Assembly: GCF_003589595.1 (NCBI RefSeq)
Contig: NW_020653713.1
Span: 6,920,691-6,984,690 of the forward strand
Length of the DNA: 64,000 bases
Origin: Hyposmocoma kahamanoa
Lineage: Eukaryota; Arthropoda; Insecta; Lepidoptera; Cosmopterigidae
Direction of reading: 5' to 3'
Every line of letters begins with the position of its first letter. Within the stretch, counting starts at the first letter, position 1. Position numbers and translations under genes: made by a program. Shown in pieces: positions 49,401-62,400 of the stretch. The notes beneath the pieces were generated by a model. That model ran no database searches and was not told the DNA's origin. It saw only the letters and a program-made list of their open reading frames with translations.

Positions 49401-52400
49401 ACGAGCTCTGGCGCTGCACGGCGGGCGCCCCGCGCGTGCGCAGCGACGCGGACCGCGACGGGCCTGCGCAGACGCACTCGGTCACCGATTCGACCTTTTG
49501 GTATACAAGTGCCACATGGGACAAAGTTTACTCACCAGTAAGCGGCTCGCTATCCATGGAACTCCAGCTGATATCGCCCTCGATAATATCGGCTAGGCGC
49601 GCGTCCTCCTCGGCCAGCAAAAGCGTTTCGCCAGAGTCTCCCATGCCTAGCGGCGGATCGGTATCGTCGCGCGGCGCGTGTGGCGTCAACGGCGGCGGAT
49701 CGGTGCCTCCCATGAACGAGTGCGACCGGTTCGAACCCAGTCCTAACTTGCCCTTGGTGATCGAAGATGCCTTCACGCTCTGCCGACGCAGCTTCTGGAT
49801 CATGTCCCTGCGGAAGTCTTTGAAGACAAGCGCCTCGAGGTCATGCAGGCGGCGCATCTCATATTCGATGGTAGCGTGTGAGGCGCCGAGGGCTCTCAGG
49901 TCGTTGATGATCTTGGCCTGCTCGTGCATCTCCTGCTCGATGAGCCGCGACCGCTTCTTCGCATCCAAGCTAGTGTCGAACACGAACGCCGGCAGGTGGT
50001 CTGTGCACTTACGCCGCAGCACTATACTCTCCTGGATACAAGCGATTCATATGTATTTAACAAATTGATAAGTTGTATTCTTCAGTCTTCGTGTAATAAA
50101 ATCAACGATCATACCTGGGAATCTTTGCTGTTGTCCGCTTCGTCGTCCAAGTCGCTGTCGTAGTCCATTTTTAGGGGATCTTCTTCCTCGAATCCTGTAA
50201 ACATGCAAGTAGTCAGAAGGTCCGCCAGAAAATTATCAGACCAACGTGTGTATCAGACATAGTTTGGTTGTGTACCGGTAAGCATGGTTAGCGTATGTCC
50301 GAGTGCGGAGAGCTGCTTGCCGACGCTCACGTCTAGATGGATGTCCACGCCCTCCATTTGCCAGGACACGTTCAGGAACCACTTCGCGTTCTCTGCAACA
50401 ACATCAAGTGTGAGCGGCGCCCTAATCAGCCCACAAAGGATATAGAGATCTGGTGTCGAGTCGAGCTGTGATGATGCGACCTCCTTCATCGTCATCCCAC
50501 CGTTTTATTACCCCTTTTACTGGTTCCTGGCCACTTTTAAAATTTTGAATCGTTCTAGAATACCTTTTCCCTCATTATTCTTACGTTTTGGTTCGTTTCG
50601 TCATCCATCACTCTATTTGAATTTCTCGACGCGAGAGGTCGTACTCATTTATCGTTATGTAAAATCCAGCTCCACTTAAACTGTTTTTAAACCATTAGGT
50701 ATATATATACGCATATAGACCCTCTTGGGGCAAGTATCTGGAGTTTCGACTGTTTAGTACTAGTAGGGAGTATTTTATATTATCTGTACCTTTTTTATAT
50801 CATTGTATTATTTTGTAACAGCCTTTCTTTTCCTCTTTTAATAAATGTAAGTGGACCGATTCTTCTCTTTTACTTTACGGCTAGGCCACAGAGCTACTGT
50901 TGGGTAATTTTCCGAAAATTTGAAATAGTGGAAATTTTTCCGAAAAATATCCCGAATAATTGCAAAAATTGGAAATATGTCATTACGAAGGCCCTGTTCC
51001 CCGTTTAGAAATATCTTTCGAAGTTTTATTTAGCGTAAGTAAAAGCCGCTTAGAGAAAAACGAGATTTACAGCGAAAAAAAAACACCTTTATAATCGCTC
51101 CATTGTTTTCATTCAGTAACTTCAACTTTTGACAGGTGTCAACGTCAAATGTGAAAAATATCCGAAAAAATAAGATTTTTTCAAAATGGAAAGTTTTGCA
51201 GGACCCAACACTACACAGAGCTATTACCGTTGTGCTTCGGCGCGGCGGTGCGGCTGCACACCTCGTAAGTGCCTTCGGAGACGCAGCATACGTTAAGTGC
51301 GGGCTCGTCGGCGCGCGGCTGCCAGTCGTCCAGCGACGCCTCGAACTCGCTGGCGAAGCGCAGACACAGACCCACGAATCGGCCCTTCGACACAAGAGCG
51401 CCACTCGAGCACGCCGACACCGAGGTGCTTTCCAGCGTCACCACCACAGCCCCGCGTGCTTCGCCTTCCAGTGCCGCGCCGCTAGTCTCCTTGTTCTGAG
51501 CCACACACGGATCACCTCAGTATTCCCTTGTATCATGGACCAACAACTCAAGAAGACGCTAAATCTGACAAGACTGCGTAGTAGTGAATTTAGTACCTAT
51601 TGGTACACTAGATGTCGCAACGAGTACCAAAAAGCTATTTTTTCATTATTTTAATGGCTTTGCCTTTGTATTTAGCCAGTCAAAAGGTTAAGTAAACGGA
51701 AAAGAATGATGTGGTAGAGTGAGTAGGTGAGTAGCTATTAAGGTATTTGTCGGCACGTATATTAAAGCTTGATCTTCGATAAATAACGCCAGTAGATTAT
51801 ATACATCTTTGCATTACATAAATACAATAAAATTGTTATAGAAGTAGGAAATGGTACATTCACAAGGACAAACTGCAATTTGTTAAAGCTATTCTTATTT
51901 CGAGTGATAACAAACAAATCAACTAGATGGCGCTTATTGCATAGATTTTTATGGATAGTACCAGCCACTCTTTTATTTTGTTATGCATTGGCGCCATCTA
52001 CCGATACTATGAAGCGTTAATTTATACATTAATTTGCAACACACGAGGCCGTCTATTGACACGCATATTTGTCAAAGTGCTGAAACGATTTTAGGTCGTG
52101 GACAATATTTGAATTTGAATATTACAAGGAAAAGAATACTGTATTTAATATTTCATATTAAATATTAATTGATATCTACGGCCATTTATATAATATAAAC
52201 TACTTCCAGACTTTTCTGATTTGATTGCGCCGTCTAAATCTAAGACAGAATTTCGACCTTTTTCAGAGCTACGATATGTAGTACGAATATTAGCAGTCCT
52301 CGAATTATTGGTGAGTGGTTGTATTGAAGTCACTCAACGCTCCGTCCCTCTGTACTCACCATGGCGGGCGGATGGTTAAGCGGCAAGCAGATGCCGATGT

Positions 52401-55400
52401 CGTCCACATTCAGTTGCAAAAACAGCGTGCTCAAGTGCGGCGCTGCGATCTGCGATGTCAACTGCACCTGTTCGTACGTAAATTATTTATAAAGCGTTAT
52501 TTTTTTAAATACTAACAACCTCGCCGGACTATATTACTAACATCATAACAACAATTTCTGTTCCATGACTTTTAATAATTCATCATATTTTACTTTCTTA
52601 CACAAATAAATATAATTAAATTTTTATTGAATTGATATTCAATTATTTTTTGTGAAATTACTCCACTAGTTTGTTATAATTATTAACACAAAGATCGAAC
52701 ACTCAGAAAAAATTCCTTCGATCCGGTCGGATTCGAACCGACGTCTTCTTGCATACCGTGCCAGACGCTATACCAACTAAGCCACGGAACGAACCAACGG
52801 ATCTCACGAATTTTTCTATGTGCTTGCGTCGTGTCTTTGTACTTGGTCTTTCAACGACTTTTTAGTCGTAGCGCCATCTATGAGAAATCTATGACAAATT
52901 TATCACCCAGTTAGTACCTTTACAGCTACCAGTCCTGGCGAGAAATGTCGCTATTCACTGTATTAATTAAATTTTTATTGAATTGATATTCAATTATTTT
53001 TTGCTGCCCTCGTGTATTCTTACTTACTTACCTTTTCGAATATTTGCTGCGTGGCGGTAAGCACTTCCGAGTTGAGGTTGAGGCGTTTCTCGTTCCAGTA
53101 CTCGTAGGCGTTTTTGTAGTTGAGCCAGAACAGAATCGCGCGATCGACGGCTACCGGCTGGATGTAGATGAGCGGCCGCTTCAGCGTAATTAGCACCACT
53201 TCCTTGTCCTCGGCACCACTTTCTCCTTCGCCCTCCCCTGTCGCCATCTCCTCTTGGAACGCATTGCGCATTGCTGTACATAAAACAGTTTCGATTTCAA
53301 TGTCAGCGCCATTGCTTACCGCAAGCGTTTCGTGCTCGTTCCCAATCCGAGACTATATAAATCTAGAAAACTCGGCCCCACTTCGGATGTCGCTTGTGCA
53401 CTAAGTCCTATTCGAATGCGAGAAAATAAGTGTTCGCGCCCTGCGTCTAAGTGTGACGTTATTTCTACTATTCACAATATAAGTTTTGTAAGCCGTTGTC
53501 TCGTCTACATCATTGAAGCTTCATCAACAATACGAATATCGCTTGTACACCTAAAGGTAAAATGACACTTCGGACATCTGTGACATTTCGGACCGTCATT
53601 TCTAGACGTAGTGTGCAAACGTTCTTACACTACGTATGTGCTGTTTATATTTGAACGCTGGTCGCAAATAGTTAAGAAAAAACACTAAGTAATACGACGA
53701 TCCTTACAGATTCTGGTCTTGAAGAAAGCGTACTGCTGAAATTCTGGTTCGGCTTCGTCGAACATGGCGTTGCGGATAAGTTGGCCGAGGCAAAGGTTGA
53801 CATCGACTTGCGCGCGCCCGAAGAGGCGCGTGTCGTGCGGTTGCGCGTGCGCCGGCTGCGGCACGTTCTGCACGCGGTTGGACAGCTCCAACTCCACGGC
53901 GCCTGTCTCCAGTCGCACAGCCGAGTTGCTCGGTGTTGTCGCCGTTAGCTGGATGCGCTGTGACACAAGTAATCACCATCTTGTACCCTCATCTTTTATT
54001 TTGTTAACACTTTTATTTTACATAACAAACATGTCTATAAAACTTCTGACACGGTCGACACTACGGAAGAAAAAAAAACAAAGGAAGTGCCTTAAGCCTC
54101 GATTATACACAAACAAATGATAAACACAACGAAATTTTGATAATTATTGATCATAGTTTCTAATTTAAAAAGATGTAACAAATTCTGGATTGTTTCTGGA
54201 TATATTTTAAATCGCTGAAAGTACCTTTACTACAAGTTACGATGTTTTGATTTTATATTGAAATTTTATTCCACGCGCTGCCATCTTGCGGCCAGTAGCT
54301 GGTCTACGACGAACGATTAACATCTGAATCAATTCGATAAACAGAAAATTGAAAATTATTACAATAAGACTTACCGATGATATAAAATACTACTATGGGT
54401 AATATTTTTGTTGCGGCTATAATTTTGGCACTTTTAGGCATTTTATTGCGAATTTAGAGAATTTGCGCAAAAGAATGACACAACCACACCATACAAAGTG
54501 AAAATGGCGGATTGAGCTCTAGTACGTCTCTCGATATCTAAATATGTTAGTACGCGTCGTACCCTGTTTTTTTTTTGACGGGGGGGAAATCTTTATGGAT
54601 ACCCCTGAGCCCAGGGAGACTCAGGGGTTATGTGGGGACTCTCCCTCCACACTGGAAGGCCTACCCTACTAAAACCCCCCCGGGTTTCCCTCTCGCCGGT
54701 TGAGTCGGCGCCGTGGGATCAGTGAACAACGCGTCGTACCCTAACTAACCACTTCTACTGTATTTATTGTTCTGTGGTCGACACGCAAGGAAAGCGAATT
54801 CGCATAACGTGAGCGTATCTACCTTGATGCGGATGAGCAATGAAAACAGCGCCCGGGAGAACGGCGAGGAGGCTTCCTCCTCGCTCCACAGCGGCACCGG
54901 CTTCTCACCACCATACACCTTCTGCACGACCTCGTTCACCTCCTGTGCGTACAGTCTGATTTGAATACAATACCTTAGCCGAGATTCCATAAGTAAGAGA
55001 AACGAAAATAGCACCGACCTTCATAAAGACCTTCTGCACGAAGACCAAATGGTTTAACAGGTCGGTGGAGAGCGTGTGCTCGAAGAGGCCGATGTCGGCC
55101 GTGGCGGCGAGATAGCGGCCGGCGCGCAGCACGGCGCCTTCAACGGCTGCGCCGGCGCCTGGCGCGCCGCCCTCCAGCATGCGCCCCGCCACGTGCACGG
55201 CCGGCAGCGCCACCATGGCAGCCGCGGGGATGTTGGCCTCACTCACCTCCGTTACCTGCGCGCGCGCACGTTTATTCCCATGGAAGAAAAAAAACTATGG
55301 AAGTGCCTTAAGCCTCAATTACTATCAGAATCGCAGTCGCCAAAACACACACAATCACTATGAAATCTTGATAATGATTTGTAATAGTTTCTAATTTCAA

Positions 55401-58400
55401 AAAATGTAAAAAATTCTGGACTGTCAATATAATTTAAACTTTACCCTGTTGGCAAATCGTTGAAAATTCAATACGTACTGTTCCAAGTTACGTCTTGATT
55501 TTATATTGTTCTTAATTTTATTCATTGTCCTGCCACCTAGCGGCAACAACTGAAAGACTATGTGACGATGAACTATTAACGAATTCCAAAATAATTTTTT
55601 TTAAATAAAATAAGTCTTAACGATGATATAAAACACCACCATGGATAATATTACAAGTGCGACTATAATTTTTACACTCCAAAGCAGCAAAACTAAGTCA
55701 TTTTTTCCTCGATTTTCGAGGTTTTGCGTGAGATAATTAACACGATCATAACGTAGAAAGCGAAAATGGCGGTCTCAAGTACGTGAAACTACACTTACTG
55801 TTGGCACATGTACCATGCAAACTAAGCATTTCTACTGTGTTTATTAATCTGTGTGTAATCCCGTCGCGGCAAAGCCGACAGGCCGCACGATCCTTCCAAC
55901 TGACCTGTAGCTTGGTGACGAAGCTCAGAGAGTGTTGTGGCAGCTCGACGGTGAAATGCGCGCGAGCGCCAGTGACGCCGGAGCTGCTGACGTGCTCCAT
56001 CTTGTACTGTGCCTGCAGCGATGGCAGCAGCGCCGCAGTCACACTGAGGCTCTGCACGCCGATGGAGAACTGCAGGTGCAGCGGGTCCAGCAGCGGTTCG
56101 GCCCGCGCTGTGGAGGCGCGGGGAGGGCGCGGCGCGGGAGGGGGCGACGCCGACGAGTCCTCTTCTGGCGCTGCGGGCGCGGGGGCCGCGCGGGACAAGC
56201 GGGACGCCGTACGCGTCACGCCCAGCTCTTGCAGCGTGGACGACAGTTGGCGAGACGAGCGCGTCATCACGCCGTGTAGCGCCACCGGGTGTTGCGGCAG
56301 GTCCACACGCACGCCGCCCACGCTCACCAGAACGGCGGCGCCCACGCGCCCTACCTCCCACGAGTGCAGTGCCTGCGATTTGCCCACGCCCACACGCACC
56401 ACAGTCCTGCACACAAGTCACGTCGTTAGATTATTTCAACTATATTATGATTTCTAAGTTATGATTTCAACATTTCCCCGAGCTCGTGTCCGTCACACAC
56501 TTTTATCTTTTGATTTTGATTTAAATTTTTCTGTAAATTATATAAAAAACTTATTTTTTCTCATTTCTGTATTTTTTTTGGTAATGTGTGCGAAAATAAG
56601 TTTTAAATGGTTAGTCCATTATCTACTCGCTGGCACTACTTTACGAGGTTTACTCACTGGTGGTGCGGGTGCGAGCCCTCGAGCAATACGATAGTGGATC
56701 GGCCGAGCGTGCCGGTGAGCGAACATTGGCGGGTCCGCGCGGCCGATAACGACGCCTGCAGCGAGGTGAGCTCGGCTTCTAACTTCAGCCCCGACAGCGA
56801 GGCTAGAAGACGCGTGCGGTGGATACGAGCTACTCCCACCACCACCATGCCCCCCACGGTGGCTGTGCCGGCCGGCGCCTCCCGCGACTGCGGCCTTGCG
56901 CCTGCGCACGCTCGCTCGCCCAGTTCTGTCGTCACCGAAAACCTGCACACGAGACAAATCAGTGATTCAATGCGAAATCTTCTAATCGAAAAATGAGTAG
57001 GACCGAGACCAACCTGTGCGTGATAGTGTCAGCGTCGGGCATGTTGGCGTACAGATTAAGTAGCGAGTACACGGTACGCCAGCAACGTGGTGCCAGCGAG
57101 TCGCCACTCGGTCCGACGACGGTGGCGGGTGGTGCCGGAGCAGCGGCCATAGAACGCAGTGCCTCGGCGCCGAACATCGGCGTGTGGGCACCCTCGTTCA
57201 ACGAGCTGTAGCCTGCAAACATAGACGTGGTGCATTAAGAGTCTATACAACCTCAAATTCTGCATAACAATGAAAGTGTTGAAACAATCATTTTGGAAAA
57301 AATATACAGTAAAATTGAGGATATACAAAAATTTTCAGGATAGAAAAAAAACACGAACTTACCTCGAAATTTTACAAAAAAAACCACTGTGTTCAATAGG
57401 TACCATATAGTTTAAAAATACATTCTAAAATAAAGCCCCAAGTAAAATCAACCGTATTAGTACGGGAAAAAATTTAATTTATTAAGCTGAGGTAGTATCG
57501 ACTCTTAACTCTTAATTCGCGGTTACCGCGATTCCGAGACAGACCTATTTCCGATTCTTATGGACGGCCAATTAACTTCCGCAAGTTAAAAGTTAAGCCT
57601 CAACTATCAGTAAATTGGATAGAATGAGAGAATCGGGGCAATACGGACCTAGTTTACCCTTAACGCTTTTGCTGGTGGAGCGCAGTTTTTGCGCGAAAGA
57701 CTGAGGACGCGTACGCGCCACAGGCACCGTCAGTTTTTGCTGGCTGAGGGAGTGCGGCACGTCAGCGCCGCTGCCCACATCCACCTCGGTCACAACCGGG
57801 GCTGGTGCCGTGCTCAGCACCTCCCATTTTGACTCCAGGGTAGAATACTGCGTGTCTTTATCAAGAGACGACACACTCACAAGATTTTCTCGGAAGTCTG
57901 AAACTAAGACAAAATTATGTTCAGAGTTATGCAATGCAACCGCATCTAAAATAAGTTCCCCGTTGAGAGCATTTGTCTATTCCGAAAAGTTTATTTTGCT
58001 TACTTACATGGCGAGCATCCTGGGGAGCTCTTCCAATTTCTACTTACTTATGACACTGAATTAATTACCATAAATTATGAACAAATTTTTAGAATTTAAA
58101 AAGGGGTACAATGTACGTATCTAAGCATAGTCCTATAAAACTGTATACACAATGTGACTGTAGTATCGAAACGAGTCTCAATTAAGCAAAAAGTTACAAA
58201 CTGTAAGTCAATGTAGTTAAAAATACTTAAATAATATAATTACTAACTATTCAACAAAAATTTCGGAAACAATGATCATTCAACATTTTTTTCAATTTAA
58301 ATATTTTGTTGCACGTCTAATAACTTCTGGTGAGCTCTTTAATATGTATGGAATACGTTTCTTTAAAGTCCTATCTCCATAGTAGTTAGTCACTCTTGGG

Positions 58401-59390
58401 ATTACACATTTACCAAAGGTCATCGACCTTGTATTATAGTTGTTATCAACCATACACAACAAAGAATCACGCACCATTGCACTATTTTTATTCTCTAATG
58501 TAATGAATTTTCAATTGATTTCGTACAATATAAAAGCAATTATTGTATCACTTAGATACTCACCTGAAGAGGAAGTATGTTTGTTTTGGCTGTGCGATAT
58601 TTTGGTCTGGGACCGCAATTCCACCTGTGTGTCCTTTACGTTCTGGTACATGTTGCTGATTTGATGCAGCAGTCGCAGTAGAGGCATGTTTACCTGCGAA
58701 GAATTCACAAAAAGTTTATAGAACAATCTGTCACCCATTTAGTTTTAAAGCCGATTTTTTTATCATATGTATTCTGTAGGCAGCAAACAAGCATACGGCG
58801 CGCCTGACCGAATGCGGGCATTAGCGGTCCTAAAGGGGCGTTATAGTGTGTTGCCAACCCTTTAATAAGACCCTTCTCAAGCGCTGTAATTACTGTGTAA
58901 TCCATGCTGTATTACTGTGGGTAAACCCCGACAGCATTTAGCCGATCAACGAAACGAGAGGATTTGTAAGCACCTGCTGAGAGATGAAGCGCACGCTCAG
59001 GTTGAATTTGAGCACGGTGGAGATGTGCTTCTTGAGCTGCCCACGTGATATGTAGAGAACGTTGCGACGTTGCACTAGCTCGTCGACGGCCACGTCGGCC
59101 ACGCGGCGAAGGTCCACGTCCAGCGACACCTTCTCGCAGAGGAAGGCGGCGGCGCCTCCGTCAGCATCAGGTGCCATCCGTGCACGGCCCCGAGCCTCGC
59201 GTAGCTCACTCACAACGATGTCGATGCGGAACGAGTCTACCCAAGCCACTAACGACAGCCGCGACCCCAGCGACTCCAAAGCTGGCGGCGTCGGCCCCGG
59301 AGGGCCATCCTTGTTCTTCGACTCGCCTGTGAATAGAACGCTATGTGAATTAATTTTACTAATGTATTTATTTTATATGCACACACGCAA

Positions 59391-59421
<31 letters not shown>

Positions 59422-62400
59422 CACACACACACTACACATTATAGAAGCAAAGTAGGATTACGCAAACGAGCTCGCTGTAGTAATAAAAAATTAATTAGAT
59501 AATACTTTCTTAACGTACGCCCAATAAATAACCACCGAGAGCCTTTGGATTGAAAAATGGGCGCTCACCTTGAGTTATCTGATTGGGCGAAACGCCGAGC
59601 GCTGCGAGGAATGGCTGGAATACGAGGTGTGCGTCAAGCAGCATCAACGACCCCTGCAGTGGGTAGAGGCTGCAGGCGGGCAGCGTCGCCGCCACCGCCA
59701 ACGGGTTGGGCCGCGGCGTCGGTATGATTGGGCGGCGTGTGTTTGGTTCCTACGCAGGACAGACAGATGAGCGAGGCCAGGACGAAATGGGAAAGGAGAG
59801 GAGAGAATACTCACCACTTTGATAGGATCCTGCTTGGCCATCCATTGATAAAGATCCTCGCGTGCACGCTCTGCGGCACGCAGCTGCTCGGTAGAGCCGC
59901 TGGCTTGCGGCGATGTCAGAGACGCCTCCGACCCTCCCACCCCTTCCTCACGCAACGCACCGTATCCTGCGCACCCGTATCCGTATTATAGTCTGTCTTT
60001 TTTGAAGACTGAGTAAAATGACAGGTCCTTTCGCAAAAGTGTTGCCCGCTTGCGACTAGTGATTGCAGTCGATAAATATTCTATCGATTATCGACTGAAT
60101 ATCACGTTTTTGGAATAAATGGCCGAACTTGTTTAATTTGAATCATCCTCGACCCATTATTCGTCCAACTACTGAGTACAAGTTCATTTGAATTGTCAAT
60201 TTTTGTAAATTAATACATATATATACTGTATTTTAAAAATATAAAGAGGAGACATACTTTAAAGTTTTTCATTTTAATTCCATATCGATAATCAAATCCG
60301 GCTATTCTTGTTAAAATGTATATGAATAAAAATTGATCTCGATATTAGTAGGCCAACTGTCAAAATAAAGAACGCAAGTGCTCAATTAGTAATCATTAGA
60401 ACGTCGCTTCGAGTATATAACCAAATAGAGAGGAAATAAGAGCTATCCATCGCTAGCAACTCGTCAGGCAAATGGGCCTTATATTACTTTGAATTTTAAA
60501 TCAATTGACGACACCCGTCAATTGTTTCGAATTCGGGCTGGCCAATCGGGGCGCAGTTGTCCGTAGTGATTTGGCAGGAAAGTTTTCAAACATATTAAAT
60601 TAAATTACGTCTCCATTTCTAGTTATATATACTCGATGGAATGTCGTAAAATTGGCAATTTAATCATTTTTGGCAAAATTATATATTCTTTCGCAATCTA
60701 TCGATAAAATTATTAACAGCTATTTACTAAACTATTATCTAAACTATTAAAGCTATTAGCTAAACTATTAGCAGCAACTACATAACTATTTAAAATTTTA
60801 TGAAAACTGGCAACCCTACAAATGTCATTTTACTCCATCTTCAAAAAAGATAGACTATAGTATCCATCACTGTCGCCTGTGTGTTCTGTTAAAGACGGTG
60901 CAGTAGCCACTCACCGGCGGCGTCATCGTGGAAGGGCGATTTATGCGGCGGGAAAGACAGCACAGGGAACGCGAGGCTGCCACGCGGGGCGCCCACTCGA
61001 TCTAAAAAGTTCATACAAGTTTTATTATACGTAAAAAATTTGTAGGGGGAATGTAATAGTACATTTTGTATTAAGGGCGACAAATAAGGAATTACGAACG
61101 AGACTATTAGAAGCCGCAGTCGAAGTCTGAGGGCTTTCGGAGTCGAGGTACGTAATTCCCGTATCGCCCATGAAACATACAATGTTTTTAACCACACTTG
61201 TACGAAAATAGTATATTGCATGTAAGCTAACTTGACTGTAATGCCGCAAATAAATCCCTCGGGCCTTATTTCTTCTCATTACAGCCAGAGCCGGTAATGA
61301 GAAAAAAAAGCCCTGAGGGTTCTATTTATAGTACAGTTAGTCTGCATGCAATCATGCTATTTACGTGCAAGTGTGATGAAGTAGTGCAATATAATGCATT
61401 ATACGATGAGAGTGAAACTCGATAGGCGAACATTGACGATATATGACACATCGAAAGCAGCTGAAACTAAATCGATATGATTCAAGTAACACTTAATTCT
61501 CGTGATGATAATATGTTTCGTGTTCACTGTGATTGAAAAACCAAATCGATACAACGAAAATGCTAGAGAAAAACAAAAGAGAAAGCGACATTACTACGAA
61601 CGCGGTTCGCTCAAAAAATAAAATAATAAATGCTGGTGTAAGTAGAGCACGAAGACGAAGACGACAAACTTGGTGAAGTACGCACCGACCGGAGGCGGAT
61701 GCGCGGTGGGCGGGGAACTCGGGGCGGAGTGCGGTCGCGGGGGGCGAGGGGGGCGCAAGCGCATGGTCGCGGTCGCGGCTGCAGCCGCGAAAATCATTTA
61801 CTCATTGTTACGAAGTACAAATAAACTTACATAATTTAATTATTTTACCTTCTAGACTGCTCAAAATGCGTTACAGAAAACGAACATAGAATAAGGGCGC
61901 GCTCAAATTAGCCGCTGTTAGACGCGCTGCAGTCACGCTCGGTTGCAGTCACGGTTAGTAAGATGTACATATTAATTTTTCAAATTAACCATGATGGATG
62001 AAAATTGAATTGAAGAATTTATAGAGAATGTAAAACAACACCCTGCAATATGGGATAGCAGTTCCGCCAGTTATTCCAATCGACTGGATAAAAAAAACGC
62101 ATGAGAAAATTTGGTCGCACTTCAACAGCGCGACAGTCGTGCGGCTGCAGCGCTTCTAAAATCTGCTATTTTGAACACGCCCTAAGAACAAAATTCAAAC
62201 ATTTCATATTCATGTACGGGTGAAACAGTCCATCTTTTTTTTTATGATTTACATTTTGTTACTTTAACATGCAGAAGTATGCCCGCACGATGTCGTATGA
62301 TCACGCTTACTGCGGTACTACGCTGATCGATGTATATTTTGCTATAAATGAGTATCATAACTGTCTTTTATTAAAATTGATTTATTTGTACTACAAACAT

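Noticed and set aside
49327..49524. Tweek exon starting at 49495 directly after aaaag
   Set aside because: The 41-bp intron would be too short and the phase wrong. The acceptor at 49464 gives a 72-bp intron and keeps the frame.
52715..52800. A tRNA gene on the minus strand
   Set aside because: A- and B-box-like segments and a T-arm are present, but the acceptor strands do not pair and the unit sits within a longer repeat. Called a tRNA-like retroposon instead.
55783..56457. Plus-strand ORFs of over 200 codons across 55.8-56.4 kb
   Set aside because: Antisense shadow of a GC-rich 502-nt tweek exon.
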